Source of the DNA: Cichorium intybus | Lineage: Eukaryota; Streptophyta; Magnoliopsida; Asterales; Asteraceae | NCBI GenBank assembly: GCA_023525715.1 | Contig: CM042012.1 | Location: forward strand, 44,803,441-44,867,440 | DNA: 64,000 nt | Direction: 5' to 3' | In this document: in pieces, positions 63,845-64,000 of the stretch | How the letters are laid out: every line of letters begins with the position of its first letter | Numbering within the stretch: position 1 is the stretch's first letter | Translations under genes and position numbers: made by a program | The notes under the pieces: generated by a model | What the model saw: only the letters and a program-made list of their open reading frames with translations | Told to the model about the DNA's origin: nothing | The model's database searches: none

Positions 63845-64000
63845 TGACACGCCTAGGTCGTCGTGCGGTCAAAAATAAAGAAAACCTAACACACACACTA
63901 GTACAGTGGTAGTCAGGGTCGATCCGCAGGAGCTTCGTGGTTAGACCAGATGACAGATTACCAACTAGTAGTGTCACGCTACAGTCGGAGGACCTGATTT
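63845..64000 (-). repeat. Inverted Athila-type LTR end, continues beyond window
   Basis: Begins TGACACGCCTAGGTCG, the inverse of an LTR end with CTAGGCGTGTCA, followed by sequence matching the inverse of 8080-8170. Probably the 3' LTR of another minus-strand element inserted in the A-type LTR. Confidence 0.8.

Overview
This window is repetitive plant DNA. I found no ordinary host gene in it. It is a stack of nested LTR retrotransposons. LTRs ending TG...CA, tRNA-iMet and tRNA-Asp type primer sites, 5-bp target duplications, Ty1/copia gag-pol and Athila-type (Ty3/gypsy) sequences all point to a flowering plant. A eudicot of the Asteraceae type is my guess, not proven by the sequence.

Layout, left to right. 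(1) A1, an Athila-type element without reverse transcriptase or integrase, runs from before base 1 to 8180. It sits inside a Sirevirus-like copia element, E. (2) E (right-hand part) runs 8181-17535 with pol, a long extra downstream reading frame (ORF3) and the 3' LTR, followed by a (TA)48 tract. (3) F, an old decayed copia element, runs 17536-21024. (4) D, a minus-strand copia element, runs 21025-57967 and is split by four later insertions. These are solo LTR J (22610-24832, TSD TTAAC), copia element G (26614-34396, TSD GTCTT), the three-LTR Sirevirus-like element C (36839-50132, TSD TCTTT) and the complete non-autonomous Athila element B1 (50312-56892, TSD GGTTT). (5) B2, a minus-strand sister of B1, runs 57968-63573. 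(6) The end holds a 34-bp copia scrap, an A-type LTR start and an inverted LTR end (63574-64000).

The nested order is readable from the perfect target duplications: F is older than D, and D is older than J, G, C and B1. G (LTRs about 99% alike by eye), C (about 99%) and B1 (about 98.5%) are the recent arrivals. Nearly all polyproteins are broken. The best-preserved frames are the RT-RNase H frame of C, the ORF-B proteins of B1 and B2 (both 392 residues), and a small antisense gene inside C.

The unusual content falls into a few groups. Element C carries a complete antisense gene for a tandem Agenet-type protein with its own TATA box. B1 and B2 lack gag and pol but encode two proteins; the second appears to have an internal promoter and a 5'UTR intron. 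Two copia families carry strongly structured RNA: paired stem-loops in the G/F 5' leader, and a series of hairpins with GGT-type loops in the 3' region of D. C has a third, internal LTR although its outer ends carry a perfect TSD. Finally, the two sides of what looks like one insertion junction lie at opposite ends of the window.
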